Below the pieces are notes generated by a model. That model searched no databases. It saw nothing but the letters and a program-made list of their open reading frames with translations, and had not been told where the DNA came from. The position numbers were made by a program, and so were the translations under genes. Below, piece by piece: positions 9,272 through 20,149 of a DNA stretch of 64,000 nt; position 1 is the first letter of the stretch; the number at the start of each line of letters is the position of its first letter. This stretch comes from Sphingobacterium multivorum (GTDB lineage: Bacteria > Bacteroidota > Bacteroidia > Sphingobacteriales > Sphingobacteriaceae), in contig NZ_UAUU01000009.1 in NCBI RefSeq assembly GCF_900457465.1, positions 496,001 through 560,000 of the forward strand. The letters are read 5' to 3'.

Positions 9272-10976
9272 TTATTTCCCCTGTCCGTATTTAAATTTTT
9301 TGTTTATCGTAACAGGGAGTTTTCCTTTCGGCGTATTTTGCCCTAAAATAGTTTTCACTGCCGCTTTCTGCATGAAAGCATCATTTTGATAGGCCAGCAA
9401 ATTGTTTTTGCTTTTTTGGATGCTTCAAATCCATCCACAGCATAGGCATTGGTAAATAAAGTCAGGATTGATTTTTTTGCAAATTTCTTCATCAGGCCCT
9501 GAACATCTTTATTTAATACCATGGTCGGACGTGGACGAAGTCTCGTATCGTGTACGGCAATAATAAATTGTTTGTTCTTCTTGATTTCTTTGGTAAGACG
9601 TTTGATATCTTCCTTACTTGTGCTATCCGTGATGAAATATTGTGTTTCATTTGTGAGTGCACTAGCCAATTCATTTTGGAAGGTCTGATTGGCTGTAATA
9701 CCAATGTTGATAATAGCCGTAGGTAAATCCTTTTTGAAGGATTTTAATTTTTCTGTCGAGTTCAAAGCGGTGATCGCTGCATCGGACAGTTCGTCAATGA
9801 GTTGAACAGCTGAAGCACGATGTAAATCATGGTATAGATTCTGTTGTACAGTTGCCTGATATTTATCTAAACCAAGCCAGAGCTTAGCGGCAAGCACTCG
9901 TTTTACCCGCGCATCAATATCGGCCTGCGTGATACGTCCTTCTTCAATAGCTTTTACAATCAAATCGATCGCACGCTTGCTATTCTCCGACACTTCAAGT
10001 AAATCATGCCCTGCGATAATCGCCTGTACGTCGGCTTCTCCATTTGGAAAAAACTTCTTTACACCTTTCATGTCCATTGCATCAGTAACTGTTAGTCCTT
10101 TAAAGCCAAGTTCATTACGCAAAAGATCGGTTACAACCTTTTTAGAGATGGAAGATGGCATATTAGGCGTGTCATCTAAACTCGGAATATTCATGTGGGC
10201 CACCATAACAGCAGGTGCACCGGCTTTAATAAGCTCTTTGAACGGATACAACTCCAGGGTATCCAAACGTTTTTTGTCGAAAGGTAGTTGCGGCAGATCA
10301 TAATGAGAATCCACATCTGTATCGCCATGCCCCGGGAAGTGTTTAATGGAAGCCAGGATACCACCATCCACCATACCGTCCATATACGCTTTAGCTTTCT
10401 GGGTTACATTATATTTATTATCACCGAAGGAGCGGATACCGATAACGGGATTTTTAGGGTTATTGTTGATATCCACATCAGGGGCAAAATTGAAATGCAT
10501 ACCTATACGTTGGAAGTCTAAAGCAACCTCACGTCCCATGCGATAAATCAGCTGATTATCCTGAACGGCCCTAAAGTCATCTGATAAGGGAACGACAAAG
10601 TAGAATCTGGCATACGCATGCCTAATCCCCACTCGCCATCAAATGTCACCATCAATGGGACCTTGGACAGGGATTGATACCGATTGAACATATCAACATG
10701 GCGGACAGGACCGCCCTGAAAAACAACGAGACCGCCCAAATGTTGGTCCTGTATAACCTGAGCTACGGAGTCAATATATTTCTGTCCTAAATTGGTGTGT
10801 GCCCTAACCAAAAATAACTGTGCAACTTTTTCTTTTGGCGTCAACGTATTGAATACCGCATCGACCCATGCATGCTGGGAGTTGATGTATTTCACAAAAT
10901 CTTTTTTGTCCTGAGCTTTCAAAAAAGAAATTGTGCCGACTAATGCCAATATTCCCAGACCGAGTTTTTTGAACAT
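9272..10976 (-). CDS. Glycoside hydrolase family 3 beta-N-acetylglucosaminidase-like, two frameshifts
   Basis: An exported GH3 enzyme, probably NagZ-like and acting on GlcNAc-MurNAc muropeptides. The signal peptide is MFKKLGLGILALVGTISFLKA. The core shows FAPDVDINNNPKNPVIGIRSFG, the NagZ-type loop KHFPGHGDTDVDSH near residue 213, and TDAMDMKGV. Two single-base losses break it: a C run at 10569-10571 (expected MTLGAVQDNQL) and a T run at 9405-9409 (expected KAKNNLLAYQND). With both restored the protein is about 568 residues, ending GKLPVTINKKFKYGQGK before a stop at 9272-9274. Some Bacteroidota relatives have an added serine-hydrolase domain; this one ends after the GH3 C-terminal domain. Confidence 0.88.
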
Positions 10977-11281
10977 AAATTAGTTTGTATAATGTATTTA
11001 AAATAGAAATACTAAGGACGTTATTATTTTGGACAATATGAAATTGTTTTTGCAACAATTTCATATAAACACGCATAAAACAGCAATTCGTAAGGTGCAG
11101 AGCTGAAATATACCGCATGTCAATTGGTGGGAGCAATACTAACACTTAATATATAGAAAAATAACAGCGCCGGAATACAACTGCCATCCAACGATTACAA
11201 TTCAATTATCGGTTTGATAAGCACGAAAGAACTTTATCAAGGAATAGATGTTTAGAAAAGACTATAATTCAGCTTTTTAAG
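10977..11281. other. Intergenic stretch between GH3 gene and TetR gene
   Basis: About 305 bases without a supportable gene. The only structured element I see is the perfect inverted repeat at 11036-11066. A weak minus-strand promoter-like pair (TTG at the edge of that repeat, 19-base spacer, then TAGTATTT) lies before the GH3 gene. Confidence 0.5.
11036..11066. repeat. Perfect 13-bp inverted repeat
   Basis: Arms ATATGAAATTGTT (11036-11048) and AACAATTTCATAT (11054-11066) are exact reverse complements around a five-base loop, TTTGC. It lies about 60 bases upstream of the GH3 gene and 215 bases downstream of the TetR gene, both on the minus strand. There is no T run on the minus-strand exit side, so an operator is at least as likely as a terminator. 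Confidence 0.6.
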
Positions 11282-11824
11282 CTAAATCAGGTTATATTTT
11301 TTCTCTAGAAACAGCGTCAACTCCATCACATTTTCCAATTCACCTATCGCTTCCTTTTTCCACAGCTTGTCGATAATCAACAAGAGAAATTGTGTTTCGA
11401 GATCTGGATTTTCATAGTTCAGATCTTCAAAAGCACGATGGATAATGGGCTGCACAGGCTTCATAAACTGCTCGTGCTGTTGTTTGGAAAAGGGGTGATG
11501 AGACAAACGCTCCTGCAATTTCCAAAATAAGGGTTCCGCGGTAACCAATTTATTGGGTAGATTGATCATGGTGCGCAGAAATTCCTTTGGTTCACGATAG
11601 GTCATCATTCCGCGGTGGTGCGTAAGAACCTTACGATAACCTGATTTAATCAAATAAACCAACAGTGCGTCTTTATTCCCAAAATGTTTAAAGATTAATG
11701 CTTCGGAAACTCCTGCATTTTGGGCAATCGTTTTGGTAGAGGTATTCGTATAGCCTTGATCTGAAAAAAGCAACAAGGCTTCTTTCATAATACGCTCTTT
11801 TCTACTCAAAACACTTTCTTTCAT
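11282..11824 (-). CDS. TetR/AcrR-family transcriptional regulator (180 aa)
   Basis: The N-terminal helix-turn-helix is clear (residues about 9-55: KERIMKEALLLFSDQGYTNT, then TIAQNAGVSEALIFKHFGNKDALL). The C-terminal ligand domain is all-helical and unclassified. It is transcribed divergently from the outer-membrane barrel gene at 12043, with 218 bases between them, which is the common arrangement for a local regulator. An imperfect inverted repeat CCGcATA/TATaCGG near 11848-11872 could be its operator; this is a guess. Confidence 0.9.
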   Translation of the reverse strand: MKESVLSRKERIMKEALLLFSDQGYTNTSTKTIAQNAGVSEALIFKHFGNKDALLVYLIKSGYRKVLTHHRGMMTYREPKEFLRTMINLPNKLVTAEPLFWKLQERLSHHPFSKQQHEQFMKPVQPIIHRAFEDLNYENPDLETQFLLLIIDKLWKKEAIGELENVMELTLFLEKKYNLI

Positions 11825-12042
11825 CTTTTATTTTTTTAATCTATATCCGCATATCACTCGATCGTTATACGGACTTGTTCAGTTGATTTTATAATTCTAC
11901 TGCAAATATATCTAATCTTTCCATTCACTTGGGGTTATTGTAACTAAAATGATAATAATTCGTAACAAATAGTGCCATATTTTTGGGAAATAAAATTATA
12001 TAACCGTCAACAACACATTAAAACACATTTGCACCTCGACCG

Positions 12043-14784
12043 ATGAAGATCAAACTTTGGACCATCTTGTTCTTTTCTATCTGCTTATCGCTATTGGGGA
12101 AAAACGGGCAAGCCCAACAGTATATTACGGGCAAGCTGCTTGACAATACGACTTCGCAGCCTATCAGAGGTGCAAGCATCACCATTATAGCGGTAAAAGA
12201 TTCCAGTAAAGTCCAGGTTCCGACAGACATTTTGGGCAGATTCAGCAGCAGTACACTTCCCAACGGAGATTATTTGGTCAGTACACAGCCGATGGGATAC
12301 AGCATGGATCTTCGGCGTGTAAAACTAATCGGGCAAACAATCGATTTAATGTTTAAACTCACTAATGCCGAGATTGTACTGGATGAAATTAACATTTCTT
12401 CGAGCAGTATACAGGTTAAAGGAGATACGCTGGAGTTTGACACCAAGAAATATATCACGCAGGATTTTGCAGATGCTGACGAATTGGTCAAACAGATTCC
12501 TGGTGTTGAAATTGATGAAGATGGCAATGTAAAAGCGCAGGGCGAGCCTGTCAATAAGATTATTATTGATGGTCGGGAGTTTTTTAGCACCGATCCTAAG
12601 ATTGCCCTAAAAAACCTTCCGGCCGATGTTATCGCCAAGATCCAAATTATCGATGACAAAACCGAGCAGGCCAAGTTTAGTGGTTTTGACGATGGAAAAC
12701 GCATGAAAGTGATCAATATTGTCACCAAGCCTGATAAAAGAAAATCCTATTTTGGCAAGCTCTCCGGAGGTGCGGGTCCCGACCGAAAATATGCCGTCAA
12801 TACACAGGTAACCAAAATGAACCCCAAACGGCAATATTCAATTGACATCAATACCAACAATGTTAATCAGCCCAATGGTTTTGCGACCCGCGGAAACACC
12901 AGAGGACGTACCGGACAAGGGGTGACGACGCGCTTTAACGCCGGTTTCAACTACTTGGATCGCTTTTTCGATGACCGCATGGACTTCAATGCGAATTATA
13001 CCTACAACTATACGGACAATAACATCGTCAGCCAAAATAAAACAGAATATACGGCAGGTAACCGGGCCAACCAAATCAACAATCAAGATCAATTAAACAG
13101 TACTTACGACAACAATCATGCTTTCTCTATCCGCGCAAACTGGAAGATAGATTCGATTCAGAAACTGGACTTTCAGCCTAATTTCTCCTATCAAAGTAAC
13201 GATAGGAATACAAGTTCCACAGGCAATACCTTGTTAAATCTAGCAGAAATGCTGAATAGTTCCGACCGCAGGAATAAGAGCTTTGGAGAAAACTTCAACT
13301 GGAGCGGAGACCTCACTTACATGCGGAGACTCAACAAACCTGGGCGCACGATCAGTTTTAATTTCAATGGCTCATTTAACAGCAACAAGAGTCATGCGGA
13401 AAATTTTGCACTAAACTCTTATTATAAAGAGGGCTTATTCAGCCGGGTCGACACCGTCAACAATAGGAACTATACCATGGGTGACAATAACGGCTTTCGC
13501 TCAAAGATAGCCTATACCGAGATGCTCGGTAAGTATTCCCGGTTGCAAGGGAATTATACTTTTCGGAATACGGCACGCTATTCGGACCGCAGGACCTATG
13601 AATTTCTAGCCGAAACAGGCCAGCTAGGGGAATTAAAAAATCGTCTTTCCAATGAATTCCGGAATGATTTTGTTTACCATAGTGGTGGGGTTTCCTACTT
13701 ATTTAACAAAAAGGATAGCATAAGATTTCAGATTGGTTTAGATTATCAGACGGCTTCACAGGTCAATGATAAATTGTTTCCGAATATACTGACCACAAAA
13801 AGCCGCTTCAATAGCCTACTACCTAACCTCAACTTCCAATATAATTTCAATAAGGATACTCGGGTCGAGTTTCGGTATAATGCAAAGACAAATACCCCTT
13901 CCATCGAGCAATTGCAAGATTTTATAGACAATCAAAATCCACTACGCATTAGCTCGGGAAATCCGGATCTTAAGCAAGAATATGACCATAACCTTGTGGT
14001 ACAATTTAGATCGATCAATAAAGGCTCGGGCAGAAGTTTCACCTCTGACATTACAGCAGATTTTATTGAACATAAAATCTCCAATACCATTTTCACCACA
14101 GATTCAGCATTTACGATCGCAGCGGATGTTATACTCGGGCCTGGTGGGCAATACATCAGGCCCGAAAATTTCAATGGGGTCTATAATCTCAAATGGCAAA
14201 ATAGCCTTGGATACCGCCTTGAACCATGGAAACTTAACTTCAACCTAAACAATAACCTCTATTTCAACCAGAATTACACCTTATTGAATCTCGAAAAGGT
14301 CAATGCGCAAACGTACGGCCTGAGTCAACGGGTCGGTGTAAACACGGCATTCAGTAAGGATGTCATTATCGGACTGGATTACAATGGAAACATCGCCTTC
14401 TCCAAGAACTCAGCCAGCGAAAAATCGAATTATTCGGTCTATAAACATACCATTGGTAATTCCATTGCATTGACTTTATTAAAAACTTGGACGCTCAATT
14501 CAACGTTCAACTACCTTTACAATGGCAGCATCCTGAATTCACCAAGTACGACAAGTTTGTTGTGGAATGTCTCTATCGGCAAGAAATTGTTCAAACGTAG
14601 GAATGCCGAGATCAATCTCACGGTATTTGATCTATTTAATGACAATAAAAACATCAATCAGCAGGTCAATGATCTTTGGGTACGTGTATCCCAATCAAAT
14701 GCAATAACACGCTACGCCATATTAAGTTTTACCTACCATATTCGGGGACTCGGCAGAAAAGGAGAAATGAAAACCCGTCGTTAA
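12043..14784 (+). CDS. TonB-receptor-like outer-membrane beta-barrel protein (913 aa)
   Basis: Starts with a signal peptide (residues 1-24, ending GKNGQAQ), followed by a carboxypeptidase-regulatory-like domain (about 26-110). A plug-like segment comes next (about 140-235: LVKQIPGVEIDEDGNVKAQG, IIIDGREFF, NLPADVIAKIQIIDDKTEQA), then a very Asn- and aromatic-rich barrel of the OMP_b-brl_3 kind. These Bacteroidota proteins differ from classical SusC in having no SusD partner, and their cargo is mostly unknown. The upstream region contains a -7-like TATTTTTG near 11978. It is divergent from the TetR gene and convergent with the response-regulator gene. Confidence 0.88.
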   Translation: MKIKLWTILFFSICLSLLGKNGQAQQYITGKLLDNTTSQPIRGASITIIAVKDSSKVQVPTDILGRFSSSTLPNGDYLVSTQPMGYSMDLRRVKLIGQTIDLMFKLTNAEIVLDEINISSSSIQVKGDTLEFDTKKYITQDFADADELVKQIPGVEIDEDGNVKAQGEPVNKIIIDGREFFSTDPKIALKNLPADVIAKIQIIDDKTEQAKFSGFDDGKRMKVINIVTKPDKRKSYFGKLSGGAGPDRKYAVNTQVTKMNPKRQYSIDINTNNVNQPNGFATRGNTRGRTGQGVTTRFNAGFNYLDRFFDDRMDFNANYTYNYTDNNIVSQNKTEYTAGNRANQINNQDQLNSTYDNNHAFSIRANWKIDSIQKLDFQPNFSYQSNDRNTSSTGNTLLNLAEMLNSSDRRNKSFGENFNWSGDLTYMRRLNKPGRTISFNFNGSFNSNKSHAENFALNSYYKEGLFSRVDTVNNRNYTMGDNNGFRSKIAYTEMLGKYSRLQGNYTFRNTARYSDRRTYEFLAETGQLGELKNRLSNEFRNDFVYHSGGVSYLFNKKDSIRFQIGLDYQTASQVNDKLFPNILTTKSRFNSLLPNLNFQYNFNKDTRVEFRYNAKTNTPSIEQLQDFIDNQNPLRISSGNPDLKQEYDHNLVVQFRSINKGSGRSFTSDITADFIEHKISNTIFTTDSAFTIAADVILGPGGQYIRPENFNGVYNLKWQNSLGYRLEPWKLNFNLNNNLYFNQNYTLLNLEKVNAQTYGLSQRVGVNTAFSKDVIIGLDYNGNIAFSKNSASEKSNYSVYKHTIGNSIALTLLKTWTLNSTFNYLYNGSILNSPSTTSLLWNVSIGKKLFKRRNAEINLTVFDLFNDNKNINQQVNDLWVRVSQSNAITRYAILSFTYHIRGLGRKGEMKTRR

Positions 14785-14818
14785 TATGCACCATTGCCAA
14801 TCCACGTGGAACACTCCG

Positions 14819-15522
<704 letters not shown>

Positions 15523-15643
15523 AGCGTTGTCATTCAATCAAAATATATTTCGGCTTTGTTTCTAAGAAATCTTTAGCATAAATCAGCCTAATTACTGTCC
15601 GATAAACGGCCCTATTTTCTTTCTGAAATATAAATATTGCTTT

Positions 15644-17080
15644 TTATTTGTAAGGTAATCGGATATTAAAGGTACTCCCTTTTTCCAGCTCACTGTCCAC
15701 TGTGATCTTGCCCTCGTGCCTTTTTACAACCTGCTTGACATAAGCAAGCCCCAAGCCAAAACCCTTCACATCGTGCAGATTACCGGAAGGAACCCGAAAG
15801 AACATATCAAAGATTTGATTATGGTATTCTGCGGATATTCCGTTACCATTATCTGTAATACGAATATGGACATTTTCTTTCATTTCCTTCACTTCTACCT
15901 CGATATAAACGTGCTGTCCAGCATATTTTATCGCGTTTTCCAGTAAATTATTGATCACATTTTTTAAGTGGGCTTCATCGCCATTGATCCTTATCTCACT
16001 TGGAACGGCAATGAGCTTAAAGTCCACTTGCTTGGACTTATTCAGCTGCGCAACTTCAATGGCTCCTTTCACCATCGCGACAAGATCAAAATCAGAACGC
16101 TGCAGCACAATCCCTCTCGTTGCATCAATATCCATCTGAAGCACTTTTTCAATCATATTGGACAGATGCTCCAGTTCTTTTTTGGAGATATTCAGATAAC
16201 GATTCATCTTTTCCCGGTCATCCTGCACACCATACAACTGTATCGCTTCTATAGCTGCCATCACAGTGGAAACCGGTGTTTTTAGTTCATGCGTCATGTT
16301 ATCGACAAAGTTCTTACGCAGCTCGGCCATCTTATTTTGGTTGAGAATGGTTTTCATCAAATAGAAGAATGTCCCAAGCAGCAGTCCAATCAAAAGCAGT
16401 GAGATCAACAGCTGCCAACTTAAGCTATACAGCAAATACTTCCAATCCTCCTGAAACTTGATAACAAGAAATTCATTTTTTATGGGATTAACCATCATGG
16501 GTCTCGTCCAAGCAAGATTTGCTTCGCGGTATTTGCGTCGTACATCTTTGATTTGATCGTGTGGAATCGTGACAATAGCCATTTCAAATGGTACTGCTAT
16601 GCTCTTATTGTTCAGGGATTCTTTAAACTTCCTTTCGATCAAATCCAGATTAGCTTTGTTCATCTCAAAGTCCCGGAACAGAAAGGGCGGGATAATTGCG
16701 CCTTGCCCTTCGCGGTCTTTGGGAAACATTTTCTCCCGCCTACTGTGGATCTCGCGATCAAATCGCTCGTTTTTAGGTCGTTCGGCGCTTACACGTTGTA
16801 AAGCCTTATCGAGTTCAGCAGCTGGCAATAAGCCCAGAAGCTCTCGTTTTACATCTTGGAGGAGGCGATTCCGATCAGCCTCGGGGCCATCTAACTTCCG
16901 ATCACCATTGCGCGCTTGGTATGCCTCCTGAACAGCATTGAAGAGTGAACGCTCTGCGGTAGAAAGGAACAGGTCGCGACGATTGGTATAACTTCCATAA
17001 AGCCAAAAGCCTAGCACTACAGTAATTCCTGCCCCTATTAAAACGATCAAACTGATCAGTAATTTAAATCTTCTACCCAT
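15644..17080 (-). CDS. Two-component sensor histidine kinase (478 aa)
   Basis: A membrane helix near residues 8-29 is followed by a periplasmic sensor region rich in Arg and Glu (about 30-215), with no recognisable named domain. A second helix (LLISLLLIGLLLGTFFYLM) comes near 221-240. The HisKA domain carries FVDNMTHELKTPVSTVMAAI, with the phospho-acceptor His in MTHELKTP, and the ATPase domain has N (VINNLLENAIKY), G1 (ITDNGNGIS) and G2 (GFGLGLAYV) boxes. It is co-oriented with the response-regulator gene, so the two form one operon. The signal sensed is unknown. Confidence 0.92.
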   Translation of the reverse strand: MGRRFKLLISLIVLIGAGITVVLGFWLYGSYTNRRDLFLSTAERSLFNAVQEAYQARNGDRKLDGPEADRNRLLQDVKRELLGLLPAAELDKALQRVSAERPKNERFDREIHSRREKMFPKDREGQGAIIPPFLFRDFEMNKANLDLIERKFKESLNNKSIAVPFEMAIVTIPHDQIKDVRRKYREANLAWTRPMMVNPIKNEFLVIKFQEDWKYLLYSLSWQLLISLLLIGLLLGTFFYLMKTILNQNKMAELRKNFVDNMTHELKTPVSTVMAAIEAIQLYGVQDDREKMNRYLNISKKELEHLSNMIEKVLQMDIDATRGIVLQRSDFDLVAMVKGAIEVAQLNKSKQVDFKLIAVPSEIRINGDEAHLKNVINNLLENAIKYAGQHVYIEVEVKEMKENVHIRITDNGNGISAEYHNQIFDMFFRVPSGNLHDVKGFGLGLAYVKQVVKRHEGKITVDSELEKGSTFNIRLPYK

Positions 17081-17173
17081 AACTAAAACAAATTTAAATT
17101 ACTAGATTTGCAATCGCTGTGGTAATTAACCATATTTAACAAAATATAACACTGATTAACAGTTCGCATTGAT

Positions 17174-17181
17174 TACTTTTG
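17174..17181 (+). promoter_or_regulatory. -7 promoter element before the DUF4270 gene
   Basis: TACTTTTG matches TAnnTTTG and lies 19 bases before the ATG at 17200. A TTG that could be taken for a start codon (17179) is part of this box, which supports the later start. No clear -33 TTG is present. Confidence 0.45.
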
Positions 17182-17199
17182 CACTATTCAAAAATTAAT

Positions 17200-18576
17200 A
17201 TGATTAAAGACTTTAAGAGACGTAGTATTCAACTTTTACTTCCACTTTTTACATTGGCCGCTTTTGTTGGTTGTAATAAAGACATTTCGCTCTCATTGGA
17301 TAGTTCAAGAGATGAAACAATCGGTTTAGTACCAATTGATACGGTTTCCGCCAAAGTTTCGACTTATCAATTGGACGATATTCCGACTTCTGCTACTGGA
17401 ACAATGCTCGTAGGAAAGAATAGCAATGCTGTTACGGGTAGCATGAAGTCTACAGCTTATATGCGCCTAGGAGTAGGAACGATAAGTAATGCTTCTATAC
17501 CTGATGATGCTACCTTGGATTCTGTAACCTTGGTATTAAAGCCAAACAAATATTTTTACGGTGATACAACGAAAGTACAAAAGATAGCAGTACACCGTGT
17601 CACAGAAGAAATTACGCAAACACAGATTGATTTAACCAAACCTGTTGATGAACGTCCTGTTTTTGTAAGTTCAGCAGCGATATTCAGTAAACAAAAGTTT
17701 GCCTATGAAAATACCCCACTGGCACAACTTTCCTTTAAACCGCGTATACAATCGGCAGATTCCTTATTTTTTAGATTCAACAACAGCATTAGCAATGAGT
17801 TGTTTACAATGATCAAAAATAATGATAACCGAATTCAAAATAGTACAAGTTTCCAAGAGTATTTCAAAGGATTGGCACTTGTCCCTGACAATAGCAATAC
17901 GGCAGTTATTGGATTCAAAGACACTGTATTTTTACAGGTCCATTATTCATTCCTGAATAATGAAGGAACAAAATCCGTTGGCAAACAATATTTTTCCATT
18001 GATAACAAGGCTTATCAGTATAATCAAATTGAAGCAGATCGCTCTGCAACAAAATTTGCGCCGATGACCATAAAAAATCCGCAACTTGCAAGTCAACAAA
18101 CTGATGGAAATGTATTTTTAGAAGGCTCAACTGGTGTTGTAGCAAAAATTGAATTTCCAACGTTATTAGAATTGGTGAACAATCCATCCATTGCAATCAA
18201 TAAAGCGGAACTGATCATCGAGGTAGAAAATGGAGCCAAAACAAATTTTGCGCAACCCAAGAATGTAATTTTGATGATTGCCAGTCCAAACGGGAACCCA
18301 ATTAGTATGTTATTAACACCCTATGCGACTGATTCTAGAAGTGTGCAAGCACCTACATTAGTTCCTGGCGATGATTTTGGTTCCAATGGAAAATATACAT
18401 TCAATCTGATTGAATATTTGACAAAAATTAAAACAACAGCATACAAAAACACTTCATTATATCTATCTTTACCGACATCGAGTTTGTTTTCAACTGGAGA
18501 CAGGTTAATATTGGCAAAAGATAATGAGAATGATCCGAAAATTAAATTAAACATCCTTTATACTAAATTTCAATAA
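17200..18576 (+). CDS. DUF4270 lipoprotein (458 aa)
   Basis: The start at ATG 17200 gives a lipoprotein signal with lipobox FVGC (Cys about 22), then the DUF4270 signature near the N-terminus (DSSRDETIGLVPIDTVSA, TGTMLVG, and YMRLG before a DATLDSVTLVL strand). The whole protein is beta-rich with no catalytic motif. DUF4270 proteins are Bacteroidota surface or periplasmic lipoproteins of unknown function. The kelch lipoprotein gene follows 3 bases after the stop, so the two are co-transcribed and may work together. Confidence 0.85.
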   Translation: MIKDFKRRSIQLLLPLFTLAAFVGCNKDISLSLDSSRDETIGLVPIDTVSAKVSTYQLDDIPTSATGTMLVGKNSNAVTGSMKSTAYMRLGVGTISNASIPDDATLDSVTLVLKPNKYFYGDTTKVQKIAVHRVTEEITQTQIDLTKPVDERPVFVSSAAIFSKQKFAYENTPLAQLSFKPRIQSADSLFFRFNNSISNELFTMIKNNDNRIQNSTSFQEYFKGLALVPDNSNTAVIGFKDTVFLQVHYSFLNNEGTKSVGKQYFSIDNKAYQYNQIEADRSATKFAPMTIKNPQLASQQTDGNVFLEGSTGVVAKIEFPTLLELVNNPSIAINKAELIIEVENGAKTNFAQPKNVILMIASPNGNPISMLLTPYATDSRSVQAPTLVPGDDFGSNGKYTFNLIEYLTKIKTTAYKNTSLYLSLPTSSLFSTGDRLILAKDNENDPKIKLNILYTKFQ

Positions 18577-18579
18577 TTT

Positions 18580-19602
18580 ATGAACAAGAAAAATTGGCTA
18601 CTCGTTTTATTAGCTTTTGTATTTACAGTTACAACTATCTCTTCTTGTAAAAAAAGTGACGACAGCACAACCAAATCAGATGAATGGTTTGCAAAAGCTG
18701 CTTTTAAAGGGCCACAAACTTCATCTGCTGCTAGCTTTTTGATAAATAACGTTGCATATGTCACTACTGGTCTAGCAAGTAATGCTGGTGGTAAACCATT
18801 CCGCGTGAAAGACACGTATGCGTATGACGCAGCATCAGATACTTGGGCTGAAAAAGCACCTTTCACAGGTGTTGAGAGAAACGGTGCCATCGGCTTTTCC
18901 ATTGGTAATGTCGGTTATGTTGGTGGTGGAAATGACGGAACAAACAACCTAACAGATTTCTACAAATTTGACCCTACAGCTAACGGCGGAAAAGGTGCTT
19001 GGTCAAGCATTGCTCCACTTCCTATTGCTTTGTCTAATGCAGTAGCTTTTACTTTAAACGGTGCGGCTTATGTTGGAACCGGTGAAACTGTAGTTAGTGG
19101 TGGAACAACAAATACCAATGAGTTTTACAAATATGATCCTGCTGCTAATACTTGGCAAGCAATTAGTGATGCTCCTTTTTCAGCGAAAAGAAAAGCAGCT
19201 TTCTCTTTTGTTGTCAATAATGTAGCCTATGTAGGTGGTGGTATTTCTAACGGTTCTTACCCAAAAGATTTCTATAAATTTGATGGTAGCAAATGGACTA
19301 AATTGAACGATATCAATAGAGCTGATAATTCATATACGTACGATTTGACTCGTTCAAATGCCTCTGCGTTCGCGATCAATGGTACACCATTCGTTGTTGG
19401 TGGTTACAAAAATGCAGTAATCAATAGTACATGGAAATATAATATTTCTGGTGACTACTGGACAAATGATAACGGCGCTTTCGCTGGTTCAGCACGCCAA
19501 GATGCTGTTGGTTTCGCTGTAGGAAACAACGGTTACATCACGACTGGACTTAACGGTTCATCTCGTTTTGACGATACTTGGATGTTTACTCCGATTTATT
19601 AA
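18580..19602 (+). CDS. Kelch-repeat lipoprotein (340 aa)
   Basis: Signal peptide and lipobox ISSC (Cys about 23) are followed by a Lys/Asp/Ser linker. About six kelch blades come next, each with an AF-x-x-N-x-A/G-Y-V-G/T-G-G strand and a YKYDPAANTW- or YKFD-type strand. The blades imply a beta-propeller anchored in a membrane and exposed to the periplasm or surface, used for protein or glycan binding. The gene is the second of a pair with the DUF4270 lipoprotein and is closed by a strong terminator. The ligand is unknown. Confidence 0.9.
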   Translation: MNKKNWLLVLLAFVFTVTTISSCKKSDDSTTKSDEWFAKAAFKGPQTSSAASFLINNVAYVTTGLASNAGGKPFRVKDTYAYDAASDTWAEKAPFTGVERNGAIGFSIGNVGYVGGGNDGTNNLTDFYKFDPTANGGKGAWSSIAPLPIALSNAVAFTLNGAAYVGTGETVVSGGTTNTNEFYKYDPAANTWQAISDAPFSAKRKAAFSFVVNNVAYVGGGISNGSYPKDFYKFDGSKWTKLNDINRADNSYTYDLTRSNASAFAINGTPFVVGGYKNAVINSTWKYNISGDYWTNDNGAFAGSARQDAVGFAVGNNGYITTGLNGSSRFDDTWMFTPIY

Positions 19603-19620
19603 TCGAAATTAAATCAATAT

Positions 19621-19659
19621 AAAAAAAGGAATGGAGTTTCAAACTTCATTCCTTTTTTT
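19621..19659 (+). terminator. Intrinsic terminator after the kelch gene
   Basis: A hairpin built from GGAATG...CATTCC with an inner AGTTT/AAACT stem is preceded by seven A and followed by seven T. It works for the plus-strand DUF4270-kelch operon. Confidence 0.85.
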
Positions 19660-20055
19660 GCTTTAACTATTTTGCTCCTACTGGTTCAAAGGGGTTTTTA
19701 GTTTCCTTTTATAACTGCCTATTCTAGCGAAATCAGCCAACAATAATAGCATACACCCATCAGCTATATTGATGTCGGGTAAACTCTGCTCTTCTTTATT
19801 AGAGAGGCACGCTCCCGGAGATCTGCTCGCCATAATGTTTCATTCACTCCATACACTTCTAAAAGCGATCTGTCTCAGCCCTTGAGGCATCATTATACAA
19901 AAGATTGAATTGCATGCCTCATACGATAACATCCATACTTCAAAAAAGAATGGGGCCAATAAAAAAGAAAATGCTCAAAAAGCCAAATCAGACCCGTTGA
20001 GAATTGAATCTCTAAAATGATGTGGCAGCGGAATACGTATAAAATTGCATGAAAA
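19660..20055. other. Gene-free stretch
   Basis: About 400 bases between the kelch terminator and the terminator of the glutaminyl cyclase gene. I see no convincing gene, tRNA or repeat. An 80-residue minus-strand reading frame (19893-20135) has no ribosome-binding context and runs through the terminator hairpin. Confidence 0.5.
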
Positions 20056-20083
20056 GGGGGTATCCAATCTTTTGGATACCCCC
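20056..20083 (-). terminator. Terminator of the glutaminyl cyclase gene
   Basis: A perfect 12-bp stem (GGGGGTATCCAA / TTGGATACCCCC) with a four-base loop is followed on the minus strand by TTTTC. It lies 67 bases after the stop codon of the minus-strand gene. Confidence 0.75.
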
Positions 20084-20149
20084 TTCTAATTTTACACAAA
20101 CTTGCAATACTGTCGACCTTACGAAGAAGGATCAAGACTTGAAGTTCAT

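Noticed and set aside
7628..10976. Genuine pseudogenes or programmed frameshifting in the two hydrolase genes
   Set aside because: The changes are single bases in short homopolymers without slippery heptamers or stimulatory structures, and the same type of lesion hits unrelated genes, including asd.
17179..17199. TTG as start codon of the DUF4270 gene
   Set aside because: This TTG belongs to the -7 promoter box; ATG 17200 gives a proper lipoprotein signal.
19893..20135. 80-residue minus-strand reading frame
   Set aside because: It overlaps a strong terminator hairpin, lacks a ribosome-binding context and has no family resemblance.
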